DNA from: Phaeoceros laevis
Lineage: Eukaryota; Anthocerotophyta; Anthocerotopsida; Notothyladales
NCBI GenBank assembly: GCA_049999765.1
Contig: JBNGIQ010008312.1
Location: 1-64,000 of the forward strand
DNA: 64,000 bases
Direction of reading: 5' to 3'
Of this stretch, positions 63,443 through 64,000 are shown piece after piece (position 1 is the stretch's first letter; each line of letters opens with the position of its first letter). Both the position numbers and the translations under genes were made by a program. The notes beneath the pieces are model-generated. The model searched no databases, had not been told where the DNA came from, and saw only the letters and a program-made list of their open reading frames with translations.

Positions 63443-64000
63443 GATACCAAGTTACCAACTGATGGCATAAGCCACGAAGTGTGGGGTGAGATTTTACTTT
63501 AGGCCGTGAGCCAATTGTGCTTTTTCTGTTGAGACTGAAGACAGTCTGGTAAGAACGATCACCTTGTTGCATGATTGACCTCCTGTCACAGCAAGATCGC
63601 AGGACATGGCCGCGAAGTTGCGCAGACAGTTGGAGGGTAGATTCGACATGTAGTCGCATTCACATGCACTAACATTGGAAAATGTTCTAGAAGTCTCCGG
63701 ACTGGCATGAGTGACATGTCGCCTAGAAAGAGGCACAGAGACGTGAAGTGCAGGTGGGAATGTTTGCTCGTTATCCGAGACAAAGAAACGATCACATCCG
63801 GTTGTCTTCCGTGGTGCGTCTACACGTGTATCTGCATTACATCTACACCTGTGGTGCATCCTCTGTAGCAAGCATAAGATCGGCAGACACAGGTAGCAGC
63901 TCCTTGCTACAGTAGCCTTACCAGTGGTCGGGAAAGCCAGTGTAGCGTGGTCACTGCAAATATATTGCAAGGAGATCAAAACATGAATTTACCGCAGTTA
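63443..64000. other. Right end of window, no recognised gene
   Basis: 63515-63580 resembles 53458-53524 (see that entry). The remaining frames are short and uninformative. Confidence 0.5.

Noticed and set aside
1-64000. tRNA, rRNA, CRISPR arrays and bacterial-type operons
   Set aside because: None seen; gene structure is that of a eukaryotic nuclear genome.

Overview
Nuclear DNA of an early-branching land plant. The window carries an intron-containing plastid enzyme gene, a lectin receptor kinase and eight large PLS-class pentatricopeptide repeat (PPR) genes. Their C-termini include DYW:WW and DYW:KP types. DYW:KP is known from hornworts, non-Selaginella lycophytes and ferns and is tied to U-to-C organelle RNA editing. 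Short introns (about 80-120 nt) and dense genes favour a hornwort; a fern or lycophyte is not excluded. This taxonomy is inference.

Layout: 175-3746 (-) plastid dihydrolipoamide dehydrogenase. 4598-7540 (-) PPR-A, with a divergent PPR relic at 7641-7855. 8660-9448 (-) a frameshifted unknown gene. 9749-13644 (-) PPR-B and 13870-17844 (+) PPR-C, head to head. 18907-21205 (-) L-type lectin receptor kinase. 22177-32037 (-) a very large ePHD/AAA-ATPase chromatin-type protein. 32680-35149 (-) PPR-E (DYW:WW) and 35280-37718 (+) PPR-G (DYW:KP), head to head. 37.7-46.6 kb is repeat-rich: a gap, direct repeats, hairpins, a LINE relic, PPR fragments and one GC-rich secreted LamG-like gene (42307-43167). 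46623-50519 (-) PPR-F and 50978-53206 (+) PPR-H, head to head, with a decayed DYW domain after the PPR-H stop. 54275-56977 (+) PPR-I, a fusion of an OSB-type PDF ssDNA-binding motif with a PPR-DYW:KP protein. 57631-58092 (+) secreted B-lectin. 58164-58941 a TTAA-flanked piggyBac-like element. 59.4-61.3 kb a broken, rearranged ROCO (LRR-Roc-COR) gene. 62492-63442 (+) an unrecognised coiled-coil, Q-rich protein.

The PPR proteins should act in mitochondria or plastids as site-specific RNA editing factors. Only E (WW), G (KP) and I (KP) keep a complete deaminase; A, B, C, F and H end at or just after the E2/PG-box region and would need a deaminase partner. Three divergent pairs repeat one composition: a member with extended L motifs (A, C, F) opposite a WW-lineage member (relic, B, H). 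This suggests duplication of a two-gene cassette. The strongest candidates for something new are the PDF-PPR-DYW:KP fusion, the extended L motifs, the recurrent divergent cassette and a foldback hairpin that matches the PDF coding segment of PPR-I.
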